Source of the DNA: Chloroflexota bacterium
Lineage (GTDB): Bacteria; Chloroflexota; Dehalococcoidia; UBA1151; TMED-70
Direction of reading: 5' to 3'
DNA length: 39,319 bases
NCBI GenBank assembly: GCA_002719425.1
Contig: PBHA01000007.1
Span: 1-39,319 of the forward strand
Shown: in pieces, positions 10,401 to 17,954 of the stretch
How positions within the stretch are numbered: the first letter of the stretch is position 1
Layout of the letters: each line of letters begins with the position of its first letter
Translations under genes and position numbers: made by a program
Notes under the pieces: model-generated
Seen by the model: the letters and a program-made list of their open reading frames with translations, nothing else
Databases searched by the model: none
Told to the model about the DNA's origin: nothing

Positions 10401-10783
10401 GTAACTCTATTTACCCAGTCTTCAATGTATCTTGGACGAAGTCTTACCATAGTTTGTGGACTGGAACTTAAGAAAGATTGAGCTATTTTAGTAGAGTCTT
10501 TTGATAATGAAATACTTGATTTACACCAACCAAGAAATTGTCCAGATGGTAGATATTGTTGTACCTTAACTGATGCAGAAAAATATGCAAGTGAAGGTTC
10601 CCATGATCTTGAAGATAATTGAGCTATTTCAAGACCTATATTTTCCCATTGCATTAGAATTTCTTCTGGTAATTTACTTTTCAGGATTTCTCTTGAATCT
10701 GAATATTGCCTTAAAAGATCATCTGGATAAGCCTTTAGCAATCTTTTTATTTTTTCTGATTTATATTTTGAAAAGTTATCCAT
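7439..10783 (-). CDS. Very long NorD/CbbO-like VWA-domain protein
   Basis: A 1114-residue protein whose C-terminal ~230 residues form a von Willebrand A domain: MIDAS motif D894-M-S-A-S, then FSGYG, and FLITDGRP further on. Residues ~1-370 are helical and unrecognised. A conserved block at about 390-460 (SDGKTIYLPDVI, then ASHQQAL.EFGSY) is typical of long NorD-like proteins. Residues ~605-765 are an extremely acidic, low-complexity linker (EPEEEADEIKDED and similar). It overlaps the Nudix gene by 8 nt, and the MoxR ATPase is first in the same operon. MoxR-VWA pairs such as NorQ-NorD and CbbQ-CbbO remodel or metallate a client enzyme; no client is present here. NorD is usually about 600-650 residues and CbbO about 750-800, so this one is unusually long. 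Confidence 0.88.
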   Translation of the reverse strand: MDNFSKYKSEKIKRLLKAYPDDLLRQYSDSREILKSKLPEEILMQWENIGLEIAQLSSRSWEPSLAYFSASVKVQQYLPSGQFLGWCKSSISLSKDSTKIAQSFLSSSPQTMVRLRPRYIEDWVNRVTKLHKGTWKSTNLACKMFEYTPIILETLTFDQFCKFTDFMEILSNRSYDLANEILDSSLEIYTLNLQEIDELIHLSVLITENNWRDIKPTYEIIKDQVSKLPNAHTKITFDMTRRLHGLSGLKISEFLQLLIRTLSLTNKNDNDQVLQMTQQVVNNVPIATLDFLNNVPRLLDSLDIDQLDQWKSQGIRLAIDQDTNTAPATQFFKLQSKESQDLIDKISSSVELNRIKDLMKLYCTALSGEDVSVSGSTTITDKNIGWGESDLATSDGKTIYLPDVIKRYNKKEDNFNFYKVLASHQQALTEFGSYKYDYKIEPINSRSKAIFNALLDQVNDSDEEHATRIAKVLRGSYPFKHDPILADDIFSMVEEYRVDQLILNKYPGLRNFYKKVQLEELNNRKNKSDTSNKRREVFIEKVLRFTLGDKDRNVPKGTKTKYEDIVRYLLTLSRISNDKIKTVEDSMAVSFRLFSLIRDIDNNKIDPNEPEEEADEIKDEDLEDSDDQFEDEQVVNDMISYFSGGEGESESGEPSEESSINPPEEGDYQSPDPVEYQGDFKPELGQLLTEMLTVSGDEMEGEGEEIQGLTQEQIEELIQNSPDLESKESDENQELTESPNQELLENLMKELKNRDLDNSSFSGGEPTHVDEDGGPLEAKEPDTFTYDEWDFRDVEYKPNWCLLHEKKLPDGEANFYRETLTNNSNLVYQIKKQFELFVPEQYRKQKRLEDGEEADLDAGIEALIDLRSGVTPDEKIYWRRNKTERSVAVALLIDMSASTAEAIDDSSKSNSDDWGAPDDPVEYMVWLRSRRAEGLRRSYKRIVDVEKEGIVLMVNSLEMLGDDYGIYGFSGYGRENVEFYTIKDLDEKFNDSISGRIDRIAPLHATRMGPAIRHTITKLENHEARSRFIFLITDGRPQDRGYSREGVEKEYAVYDTRQALIEARQKGITPFCLTVDKSGHDYLKTMMDDFSYEVLSDISMLPARLPELYKNLTT

Positions 10784-11363
10784 TATTTTTCTTATTATTT
10801 AACATTTCTGAAATTTGAGTAATCATTCTTGCTGATGCACCCCAAATCAATTTGTCTTTGTAAACAAAAGCTTTAGAATCTATTCTCTTGTCATCTTTAG
10901 TGAAAGAGACATATCTTCTGTTCTTTTCTTCAATTAGATCAAAAAGTGGAATCTTTGCTATCTCTTCGACTTCTTCTTCATTTTTGATCAGTTTTATTTT
11001 GCTTTCAATTTCACCAATAAAAGGTTGAATAACCCAACCAGTACCTAAGGTCATAACTGGATCTAATTCTCCCCATAAAACAAAGTCTTTTACATTAGCT
11101 CCTATTTCTTCATTCGTTTCTCTTGTAGCAGTATGTTTCAAATTTTTATCAGAGTTTTCAACCTTACCTCCAGGGAATGCCCACTCTAGTGCATGTCTAC
11201 CCTCATCGGCTCTTTTAATCATATATATTGGATAATCAGGATTATCTTTCTCTATCAATATACTAACTGCAGCAACCATCAAATCACTTTCCTCTATAGT
11301 ATTACTATTAGAAGTTCTTCCTTCTAAGATATTCTTTAAGGTTATAAATTTATTTTGATTCAA
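10776..11363 (-). CDS. Nudix hydrolase, CoA-pyrophosphatase-like
   Basis: A 195-residue Nudix hydrolase. The Nudix box lies at about residues 65-89: WAFPGGKVENSD, then TATRETNEEIGA, with catalytic R-E and E-E retained. The spacing (Asp instead of Glu after five residues, eight rather than seven before R-E) and the upstream YMIKR...RHALEWAFPGG match the CoA-pyrophosphatase (NUDT7/NUDT8, UPF0035) subgroup, as does the C-terminal IWGASARM. Those enzymes cleave CoA or acyl-CoA to 3',5'-ADP and phosphopantetheine. The gene is sandwiched between the MoxR ATPase (5 nt gap) and the VWA gene (8 nt overlap), so it is probably translated with them. CoA as substrate is likely from motifs but not certain. 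Confidence 0.88.
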   Translation of the reverse strand: MNQNKFITLKNILEGRTSNSNTIEESDLMVAAVSILIEKDNPDYPIYMIKRADEGRHALEWAFPGGKVENSDKNLKHTATRETNEEIGANVKDFVLWGELDPVMTLGTGWVIQPFIGEIESKIKLIKNEEEVEEIAKIPLFDLIEEKNRRYVSFTKDDKRIDSKAFVYKDKLIWGASARMITQISEMLNNKKNNG

Positions 11364-11368
11364 ATTTG

Positions 11369-12217
11369 TTACTCAAAAATTGAAGAAACTATCTGGTCTA
11401 CAGTTTCTTGAATTTGTACTTCGTCTGTAATTCCCCAAGTAAGTGCAACTTGACAAGCCCTTTTAGGAGAAATGCCTTGTTTCATTAATCTTGCAGCATA
11501 AATAAGTAATCTAGTACTTGCTCCTTCTTCTAAACCATGCTCTCTTAAGTTTCTAATTTTCTGACCTAATACTGCTAATTGATTGGACAACCCTTCTTCT
11601 AAACCAGATTCATGAGCTATAATTTTTGTTTCTCTGTCAACATCAGGAAAATCAAACTCAATAGCAACAAATCTTTGTCTGGTTGAGTGTTTTAGATCCT
11701 TAACTGCATTTTGATATCCAGGGTTGTATGAAACAACTAAAAGAAATCCTTCATCAGCCTGAATAACTTGTCCTAATTTATCTATGCTTAATGTTCTTCT
11801 ATGATCAGTAAGCGGATGAATAATAACAGTTGTGTCTTTTCTAGCTTCTACAACCTCGTCTAGATAACAAATGCCTCCAGATTTAACTGCTCTAGTCAAG
11901 GGACCATCTATCCACTTTGTTCCGCTCGCATCTAGTAAATATCTACCAACTAGATCGCTGGCTGTAAGATCTTCATGACAAGCTACTGTTACCAAGGGAA
12001 TATCCTTGACTTTATTCTTATTATCATTGATTTTCCATGACATATATTCTACAAAACGTGTTTTCCCAGTTCCAGTAGGACCCTTTAAAAGGATTGGAAC
12101 TCTTTCGTTGTAAGCTGCTTGAAAAACTTCTATCTCATCAGATGTTGGCATGAAGAATGGCTCCTCCGCAACAATATACTCTTCTGCATTCACTTCTTTA
12201 TAACTTTGAGTTGCCAT
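11369..12217 (-). CDS. MoxR-family AAA+ ATPase, NorQ/CbbQ type
   Basis: A 282-residue AAA+ ATPase of the NorQ/NirQ/CbbQ group. It has Walker A GPTGTGKT at residues 46-53, Walker B ICYLDE at 116-121, sensor 1 in VVSYNPGY at about 161-168 and an arginine-finger region STRQRF at 178-183. The N-terminal EEPFFMPTSDEI is typical of CbbQ/NorQ. I chose ATG 12217 over a TTG at 12229 because GGAG lies exactly 6 nt before it. It is the first gene of the MoxR-Nudix-VWA operon. The expected role is an ATP-driven chaperone working with the VWA protein to activate a metalloenzyme; which enzyme cannot be read from this window. Confidence 0.93.
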   Translation of the reverse strand: MATQSYKEVNAEEYIVAEEPFFMPTSDEIEVFQAAYNERVPILLKGPTGTGKTRFVEYMSWKINDNKNKVKDIPLVTVACHEDLTASDLVGRYLLDASGTKWIDGPLTRAVKSGGICYLDEVVEARKDTTVIIHPLTDHRRTLSIDKLGQVIQADEGFLLVVSYNPGYQNAVKDLKHSTRQRFVAIEFDFPDVDRETKIIAHESGLEEGLSNQLAVLGQKIRNLREHGLEEGASTRLLIYAARLMKQGISPKRACQVALTWGITDEVQIQETVDQIVSSIFE

Positions 12218-12418
12218 TATTTTCTCCAATATTGTAGGTTTGTGTAACTATTAAATAAAAAGCTTAAACTAATATAAACTCTTTATTCTATTCATTCAAT
12301 TCCTATGATAGAAAAAAAGAGTAATAATAAACATTAATTGAAATAAAAAAAAGGAATTACAAAATATTCCTAGTATGACAATTACTTATATAGAAAGTCT
12401 TAATAATTTTTTTTATCA
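12218..12418. promoter_or_regulatory. Divergent intergenic region between MoxR ATPase and rarA
   Basis: A 201-bp AT-rich gap that must hold promoters for both directions. On the plus side ATGACA (12375-12380) could be a -35 and TAATAAT (12401-12407) a -10, giving a very short leader for rarA, which has no SD. A perfect 6-bp inverted repeat AGGAAT/ATTCCT with an 8-nt spacer lies at 12352-12371, just upstream of that -35, and could be an operator. On the minus side only the SD (12224-12227) is clear. No small gene or RNA is evident. Confidence 0.4.
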
Positions 12419-13732
12419 ATGACACTATTTGAACATAATAGCAGAAAAGAGTTACTATCTAGCTCACCTTTATCTTCAAGATTACGTCCAGAAACTTTGG
12501 ATGAATTTATAGGTCAAGAACATATTTTAGGTGAGGGTAAAATTCTAAGAAACTTAATTGAAAACAAATCTATTCCTTCAATGATATTTTGGGGACCTCC
12601 AGGTACAGGTAAAACAACTCTTGCTCGAATAATTTCAAAATTAACAAATAACAATTTCAAGTCTCTTTCAGCAGTATCTTCAGGTTTGTCAGATATCAGA
12701 AAATTAACTGAAGAAATATTAAGAGAAAGAACTTCTAAATCAAATAAAACAATTCTATTTTTAGATGAAATTCATAGATTTTCAAAGAATCAGCAAGATT
12801 CACTTTTACCATTGATCGAAGATGGAATAATTATATTAATTGGAGCAACTACTGAGCATCCTGGATTTTCTATAATAAACCCACTTATTTCAAGAGTTAA
12901 GATTTTTAAATTTGAGTCTCACAATGATGAATCAATTTCTAAAATCATAAATAAAATTCAAAATTTGTCTGATGAAATTTTTAATAAAAAAAATATAAAG
13001 TTAGATAAAGATGTTCTAGATATTTTAATTTCAGGATGTGGAGGAGATATTAGAAAAGCTATTGACACATATGAGCTTGCTGTAATGTCCATAAATCATT
13101 CAAAAAAGAAAATTGTTTCGAAAGACCTTATAAAAGAATTACTTGAAAACAATTCAATATATGACAAACAAAGCGATAATCATTACAATAATATTTCTGC
13201 GTTTATCAAATCAATTAGGGGCTCTGATCCAAACGCTGCTATTTATTATCTTGCAAGAATGCTTAAGAATGGAGAAGATCCTTTATTTATAGCAAGGAGA
13301 TTGATTATTAGTGCATCAGAAGACATAGGATTAGCCAATCCTAATGCCATGATAATTGCTAACTCTACGTTTGAGTCAGTAAATAAGATAGGTATGCCTG
13401 AGGGTAGGATTCCATTAGCTAACGCTACTATATATTTATCATTATCAGAGAAAAGTAATTCTTCTTATAAAGCAATTAATGAAGCCTATGAAGAAGTCTC
13501 AAATAACCCTATAGCAGAAGTTCCTATACACCTGATGAATGCTGAAACAAAATTAGATAAAGAATTTGGCGTTGGCAAAGGATATCAATATGATCACAAC
13601 TCTAAAGATGGATTTATAAAACAAGATAATTTCCCCAAAAATATAGATAAAAGAAAATTCTACAATCCTATCGGTAGAGGAATAGAAAAAACACTCAAGG
13701 AAAGGTTTGAGAAACTTTGGCTAAATGATTAG
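12419..13732 (+). CDS. rarA: Replication-associated recombination protein A (RarA/MgsA)
   Basis: A 437-residue AAA+ ATPase related to the clamp loader and acting at stalled replication forks. N-terminal RLRPETLDEFIGQEH is the RarA/RuvB-like entry motif. Walker A GPPGTGKT is at 59-66, Walker B ILFLDEIHR at 112-120, and IGATTEHPGF contains sensor 1. The C-terminal oligomerisation and lid region includes GSDPNAAIYYLARML, ASEDIGLANP and GYQYDH, all diagnostic for RarA. Length is normal. ATG 12419 has no SD; a -10-like TAATAAT ends about 11 nt upstream, so the leader may be only a few nucleotides. Its stop overlaps the stop of the threonine aldolase gene on the other strand by 4 nt. Confidence 0.95.
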   Translation: MTLFEHNSRKELLSSSPLSSRLRPETLDEFIGQEHILGEGKILRNLIENKSIPSMIFWGPPGTGKTTLARIISKLTNNNFKSLSAVSSGLSDIRKLTEEILRERTSKSNKTILFLDEIHRFSKNQQDSLLPLIEDGIIILIGATTEHPGFSIINPLISRVKIFKFESHNDESISKIINKIQNLSDEIFNKKNIKLDKDVLDILISGCGGDIRKAIDTYELAVMSINHSKKKIVSKDLIKELLENNSIYDKQSDNHYNNISAFIKSIRGSDPNAAIYYLARMLKNGEDPLFIARRLIISASEDIGLANPNAMIIANSTFESVNKIGMPEGRIPLANATIYLSLSEKSNSSYKAINEAYEEVSNNPIAEVPIHLMNAETKLDKEFGVGKGYQYDHNSKDGFIKQDNFPKNIDKRKFYNPIGRGIEKTLKERFEKLWLND

Positions 13733-14769
13733 ATTGAATTCATAACCTTTGACATAGACGCTATTGCTTTATCAATATGCTTATTATCAATTCCATAATG
13801 AGCAACCATTCTAAGATCAGTATAAGAACCATTTATTAAAATCCCCATATCCTTTAGCTTTTCGGCAACCTCAAAACCTGTATTTTCGGGTACTTTGAAT
13901 CTTACAAGGTTTGTATGAATATTATCTGGATTTATTTCTACTTTACTTATTTCAGCTAATCCAATTGCTAATTTTTTTGCGTTCTCATGATCTTCATTTA
14001 GTCTTTCAACCATAGAATCTAAAGCAACAATTCCGCAAGCTGCTATAACTCCAACTTGACGCATTGCAGATCCAAGAAGTTTTCTAATTCTTCTAGCTTC
14101 AGTTATTTGATCTTTTTCGCCTACAATAACACTTCCAACGGGACATGAGAGCCCTTTAGAAAGACAAAATGTAAGTGAATCAACATGTTCTGCTAAATCC
14201 TTAACAGAAGTATTTAGAGCAACCGAAGCATTAAAAATTCTTGCACCATCAACATGAACTCTTAAACCTGCCTTTTTTGCAGTTAAGGCCATTTTATCTG
14301 AAGCTTTTTTGTCTATAGGGATTCCACTTAATCCACCATGAGTATTTTCAAATGCAAACAACTTAGTTTTAGGTTTATGATAATCATCTGGCTTTACAGC
14401 ATTTAGGATATTTTCTTCATCTATGGTTCCGTCGAGGTTAGTTTTGAGAGGATACATAACAACTCCACCTAGCACAGAAACACCACCACCTTCAGATGAA
14501 AATATATGACAAATATCACCAATTAATATTTCATCACCTCTTGTTGCCTGTGAAAGAATAGAGACCAAATTTCCTTGTGTGCCTGACGAAACAAAGACAG
14601 CATCCTCTTTGCCAAACATTTCAGCTGCTTTTTCTTCAAGTTTGTTTACAGTGGGATCATCTCCATATACATCATCACCAACCTCCGCATTAGCCATAGC
14701 TTTGCGCATTTCAGGAGATGGTTTAGTTACAGTGTCAGATCTAAGATCAATATGCAAGATTTCCTCCAT
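13729..14769 (-). CDS. ltaE: Low-specificity L-threonine aldolase
   Basis: A PLP enzyme (346 aa, normal length) that splits L-threonine or L-allo-threonine to glycine and acetaldehyde. It begins with DLRSDTVTKPSPEMR and GDDVYGDDPTVN, which are family signatures. SSGTQGN near 61-67 binds the PLP phosphate, HVDGARIFN near 172-180 supplies the Asp to the ring nitrogen, and LSKGLSCPVGS carries the Schiff-base lysine K205. It stands alone: converging on rarA with a 4-bp overlap and diverging from lspA with only 24 bp between start codons, so its promoter must overlap that of lspA. No SD is visible. The acetaldehyde could feed acetate and the acetyl-CoA synthetase seen elsewhere in the window (inference). 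Confidence 0.95.
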   Translation of the reverse strand: MEEILHIDLRSDTVTKPSPEMRKAMANAEVGDDVYGDDPTVNKLEEKAAEMFGKEDAVFVSSGTQGNLVSILSQATRGDEILIGDICHIFSSEGGGVSVLGGVVMYPLKTNLDGTIDEENILNAVKPDDYHKPKTKLFAFENTHGGLSGIPIDKKASDKMALTAKKAGLRVHVDGARIFNASVALNTSVKDLAEHVDSLTFCLSKGLSCPVGSVIVGEKDQITEARRIRKLLGSAMRQVGVIAACGIVALDSMVERLNEDHENAKKLAIGLAEISKVEINPDNIHTNLVRFKVPENTGFEVAEKLKDMGILINGSYTDLRMVAHYGIDNKHIDKAIASMSKVMNSI

Positions 14770-14779
14770 AAAAAATTTG

Positions 14780-14785
14780 TATAAT
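14780..14785 (+). promoter_or_regulatory. Candidate -10 box (TATAAT) of lspA
   Basis: TATAAT lies 8 nt before the lspA ATG, in a divergent gap of only 24 bp. Transcription from it would begin at or within about 2 nt of the ATG, giving a leaderless message. There is no SD and no clear -35. Confidence 0.45.
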
Positions 14786-14793
14786 ATTTTTAT

Positions 14794-15294
14794 ATGAAAA
14801 ATTATAACTCAATACAAGAGAAAATTATTAATTCTTGGCTACTTAAAGACAAACTTTTTTGGACATTATTTCCTTTGATTTTTATATTTGATCAAATTAC
14901 AAAATATTTAGTTTATAAAAACTTAGCTTTAGGTCAATCAATTCCAGATGATTTCATCATCAAAATTACATATGCAAGGAACACTGGTACAGCTTTCAGT
15001 TTGTTTAGTTCTTATGGAAATTTACTACTGATAATTTCAATATTTGTAGCAATCTTCTTCACAATTTATTTTCTCATGATTGATAAACCTAAACTAACTA
15101 TGAGATTATTTATCTCTCTTGTAGTTGCAGGAGCTTTGGGAAATATTCTTGATAGAGTAAGGTTTGGATACGTAAATGACTTTATTGATGTAGGATTTTG
15201 GCCAATTTTCAATATTGCTGACTCATCAATATCTATAGCACTAACTATATATTTCTTTGACTTAATATTCTTAAATAAAAAAAATGAAGATTAA
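14794..15294 (+). CDS. lspA: Lipoprotein signal peptidase (signal peptidase II)
   Basis: A membrane aspartic protease that removes the signal peptide from prolipoproteins. It has 166 residues with four hydrophobic segments. The family motifs are all present: FDQITKYLV near 32-40, ARNTGTAFSLF near 61-71, GNILDR with catalytic D120, and FNIADSSI with catalytic D143. An N-terminal extension of about 20 polar residues precedes the first membrane segment. The 3' end overlaps the next gene by 11 nt, giving the common lspA-rluD-type arrangement. Its presence implies the organism makes lipoproteins. Confidence 0.96.
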   Translation: MKNYNSIQEKIINSWLLKDKLFWTLFPLIFIFDQITKYLVYKNLALGQSIPDDFIIKITYARNTGTAFSLFSSYGNLLLIISIFVAIFFTIYFLMIDKPKLTMRLFISLVVAGALGNILDRVRFGYVNDFIDVGFWPIFNIADSSISIALTIYFFDLIFLNKKNED

Positions 15295-16162
15295 CATAAT
15301 TGCTAAAAAAAATGAAAGATTAGATAAATTGATCTCATCAAATACAAATTTTTCTAGAGGTGAAGTAGTTGAGATCATTGAAAAAGATTGCTGTGTTGTT
15401 GACGGAAAAATTCAAAATAAAAAATCAACAATAATCAGTCCAGATTCTAGAATAGAAATTTTATCTATAAACTCTTCTGAAAAAAAAACTTATAAGAAAA
15501 TAAATACCCAATTAGTTGATGAACATATTATTGTAGTAGAAAAGCCTGCAAATATGATTACGCACAGAGCAAGTAAAAATAATGAAATTAGTTTATGCGA
15601 ACATATTGTTAATTTATACCCTGAAATTAAATCTGTTGGAGATATTGATAGACCTGGAATAGTACATAGATTAGACAAAGACACGAGTGGATTGATGATA
15701 ATAGCAAGGTCTGCTAATGCTTATGAAAAATTAAAAGAAATGATAAAGGAAAGAAGCATTTCACGTAATTATGAAGCTTTAGTATATGGAAAGCCTAAGC
15801 TAAAAGAAGCAATAATTGATGCTCCAATAATCAGAGACCCAAAAAATCCTATAAAAAGAAGAGTATCCATAGGAGGGAAGGAATCTAAAACCTCTTATAG
15901 AATAAAGAAAAACTTTGAAGAATATTCTTTGTTAGATGTAAAGTTATTCTCAGGAAGAACTCATCAAATTAGAGTACACTTAGAACATGTAGGGCACCCG
16001 GTTGTTGGTGATAATTTATATGGGAATAAAAAGAGTAAACTAACAAGATCTTTTTTGCACAGCTCAAAACTTGAATTTTTTCATCCTATCAAGAATAAAA
16101 AATTATATTTTGAGTCTCCCTTACCTTTAGAATTAAAAAAATTTATAGAAACTATTTCATGA
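15284..16162 (+). CDS. RluA-family rRNA/tRNA pseudouridine synthase
   Basis: A 292-residue enzyme that converts uridine to pseudouridine in rRNA (RluD-like) or tRNA. An S4 RNA-binding domain covers about residues 10-60 (ERLDKLIS...R.EV...I..G.V.VDG). The catalytic core holds VVEKPANMITHRA (about 84-96) and HRLDKDTSGLM with catalytic aspartate D131. Further blocks are SGRTHQIRVHL and GHPVVGDNLYG. It overlaps lspA by 11 nt at the front and gltX by 4 nt (ATGA) at the back, so the three are translationally coupled. The adjacency to lspA favours an RluD-like role, but the exact target uridines cannot be told from sequence. Confidence 0.94.
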   Translation: MKINIIAKKNERLDKLISSNTNFSRGEVVEIIEKDCCVVDGKIQNKKSTIISPDSRIEILSINSSEKKTYKKINTQLVDEHIIVVEKPANMITHRASKNNEISLCEHIVNLYPEIKSVGDIDRPGIVHRLDKDTSGLMIIARSANAYEKLKEMIKERSISRNYEALVYGKPKLKEAIIDAPIIRDPKNPIKRRVSIGGKESKTSYRIKKNFEEYSLLDVKLFSGRTHQIRVHLEHVGHPVVGDNLYGNKKSKLTRSFLHSSKLEFFHPIKNKKLYFESPLPLELKKFIETIS

Positions 16163-17625
16163 CAAATAAAGAAGTAAGAGTAAGATTTGCTCCAAGTCCA
16201 ACTGGAAATCTACATATTGGTGGTGTGCGTACAGCAATATTTAATTGGCTTTTTGCAAAAGCCAACTCTGGTAAATTTATATTACGTATAGAAGACACTG
16301 ATCAAAATAGATATGATGAAAATTCTGAAAAATCTATTTTATCTAGCTTAGAGTGGTTAAATTTAGATTGGGATGAAGGACCATTTAGACAATCAGAAAG
16401 AAAGGATTTGTACGGTAATATAGCAAAAAACCTTGTTGATTCTGGATGGGCATATTATGACGATACTACTTCAGAAGAACTTGAAGAATTACGACAGCTT
16501 CAAATCAGAGAAAAGAGACCTCCAAGATATGACAATAGGGGCAGATACAAGGAGATTAGTCACGAATATTATGAAAAAAATAAAGACTCAAAACAAATCG
16601 TTGTAAGATTTAAAGTTCCTGATGGAGGGAATAAACCTTTTAATGATGAAATAAGAGGAAAAGTTGAATTTAACCTCAAAGAAATCGATGATTTTGTTAT
16701 TCTTAAGTCCGATGGTATGCCTACATATCATTTAGCTCATGTTGTAGACGATCATGAAATGAAAATTACTCATGTTATTAGAGGAGAGGAATGGATCTCT
16801 TCTACACCAAGACATGTATTAATACATGATGCAATGGGTTGGGATTATCCTAAGTATGTACACGTCCCATTAATTCTAGGAAAAGATAAGTCTAAACTAT
16901 CAAAAAGACATGGTGCTGAATCAGCATTAGAATATAAAGACAAAGGATATTTGCCAGAGGCAATATTTAACTTTTTAGCACTATTGGGTTGGTCTCCAGG
17001 TGATAATAGTGAAATAATGACCATCGATGAAATAATAGAAAAATTTTCAGTAGATAGAATTCTTGGTCATCCAGCTGTTTTTGACCCTGAGAAATTAGAA
17101 TGGATGAATGCATCCTATATTAGAAACCTAGAAGATAATACTCTTTGTAAAATGATTATTAAAGAAGTTGATCGTCCTAAAGAAAAAGGAGGATTAGTTA
17201 GTGAAAAAGTTTCCATAAAAGATATAACCGATAGAATTCCTATTCTTACTCCATTGATTAGGGAAAGATTAAGAAATGTTTCAGAATCTTCATTTCTACT
17301 AGAGTATTTTTTTTATGATGATTTAGAAATAAAAAAAGAAACATTACTTCCTAAAAAAGTTGAACCAAAATCTATTATTGAAGGATTAACTAAATCAATT
17401 ACTTTGATAGATGAAGAAAAAAAATTCGAGCCTGAAACTTTAGAAGAAAAATTCAGAGAACTTGCAAAAAATTCTGGGTTAAAAGCAGGACAATTATTTT
17501 TTCCTATCAGAATTGCAATTACAGGTAGAAAGGAATCTCCTCCGCTATTTGATACTATGTGCGCTATTGGTAAAGAAAAATCTATAAATAGACTTTATAG
17601 TGCTATAAGTATTATAAAAAGCTAG
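16159..17625 (+). CDS. gltX: Glutamyl-tRNA synthetase
   Basis: A class I aminoacyl-tRNA synthetase that charges tRNA-Glu. It has 488 residues. The N-terminal APSPTGNLHIGGVRTA contains the HIGH-type motif (HIGG), and GKDKSKLSKRHG holds the KMSKS-type loop. The glutamate-recognition and stem-contact blocks (RIEDTDQ, GEEWISSTPRH, GWSPGD) are in place, and the C-terminal anticodon-binding region ends with FFPIRIAITGRKESPPLFDTM. It starts at ATG within the preceding stop (ATGA overlap). I cannot tell from sequence whether it is discriminating or also charges tRNA-Gln; no gatCAB or glnS is in the window. Confidence 0.97.
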   Translation: MTNKEVRVRFAPSPTGNLHIGGVRTAIFNWLFAKANSGKFILRIEDTDQNRYDENSEKSILSSLEWLNLDWDEGPFRQSERKDLYGNIAKNLVDSGWAYYDDTTSEELEELRQLQIREKRPPRYDNRGRYKEISHEYYEKNKDSKQIVVRFKVPDGGNKPFNDEIRGKVEFNLKEIDDFVILKSDGMPTYHLAHVVDDHEMKITHVIRGEEWISSTPRHVLIHDAMGWDYPKYVHVPLILGKDKSKLSKRHGAESALEYKDKGYLPEAIFNFLALLGWSPGDNSEIMTIDEIIEKFSVDRILGHPAVFDPEKLEWMNASYIRNLEDNTLCKMIIKEVDRPKEKGGLVSEKVSIKDITDRIPILTPLIRERLRNVSESSFLLEYFFYDDLEIKKETLLPKKVEPKSIIEGLTKSITLIDEEKKFEPETLEEKFRELAKNSGLKAGQLFFPIRIAITGRKESPPLFDTMCAIGKEKSINRLYSAISIIKS

Positions 17626-17629
17626 CATA

Positions 17630-17667
17630 ATTTGTGGTTTTTCATTTAGAATAGATAAATCACAAAT
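17630..17667 (+). promoter_or_regulatory. Hairpin in the gltX-rpsU gap
   Basis: ATTTGTGGTTT (17630-17640) can pair with AAATCACAAAT (17657-17667): 11 bp with one G-U and a 16-nt loop. No T-run follows, so it is a poor intrinsic terminator. It ends about 7 nt before the AAGGA SD of rpsU, so it may instead lie in the rpsU leader or mark the 3' end of the gltX message. Confidence 0.35.
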
Positions 17668-17682
17668 CAAAACAAAGGAAAT

Positions 17683-17877
17683 ATGGTAGAAGTAAGAATA
17701 AAAGATGACGAAAGCTTTGAAGCCTTATTAAGAAGGTTTTCAAAAAAAGTACAGCAAGAGTCTATAGTTTCTGAAGCTAGAAGAAGACAAAATTTTGAAT
17801 CACCGACATCTATTAGAAAGAAAAAGATTTCAAATAAAAAAAGAAAAAGTTATCGTACTACTTTAAAAAACCAATAA
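17683..17877 (+). CDS. rpsU: 30S ribosomal protein S21
   Basis: A 64-residue, strongly basic small-subunit protein that helps start translation. The N-terminus MVEVRIKDDESFEALLRRFSKK matches S21, followed by the usual Arg/Lys-rich tail (RRRQNFESPTSIRKKK). SD AAGGA lies just 3 nt before the ATG. It sits alone between gltX and purQ, with a hairpin upstream. S21 is present only in some phyla and normally lies near the SD/anti-SD duplex on the ribosome, which is relevant to the odd start codons elsewhere in this window. Confidence 0.93.
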   Translation: MVEVRIKDDESFEALLRRFSKKVQQESIVSEARRRQNFESPTSIRKKKISNKKRKSYRTTLKNQ

Positions 17878-17954
17878 AATAAGTAGAACTTCTCACTAAT
17901 TTAATTATCATATATTTCATTACAACTTAAATTTATTAGTAAAGATTTAATCAG

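Noticed and set aside
7439..12217. Denitrification or RuBisCO activation locus
   Set aside because: Only the MoxR/VWA chaperone pair is present; no norCB, nirS or cbbLS genes occur in the window.
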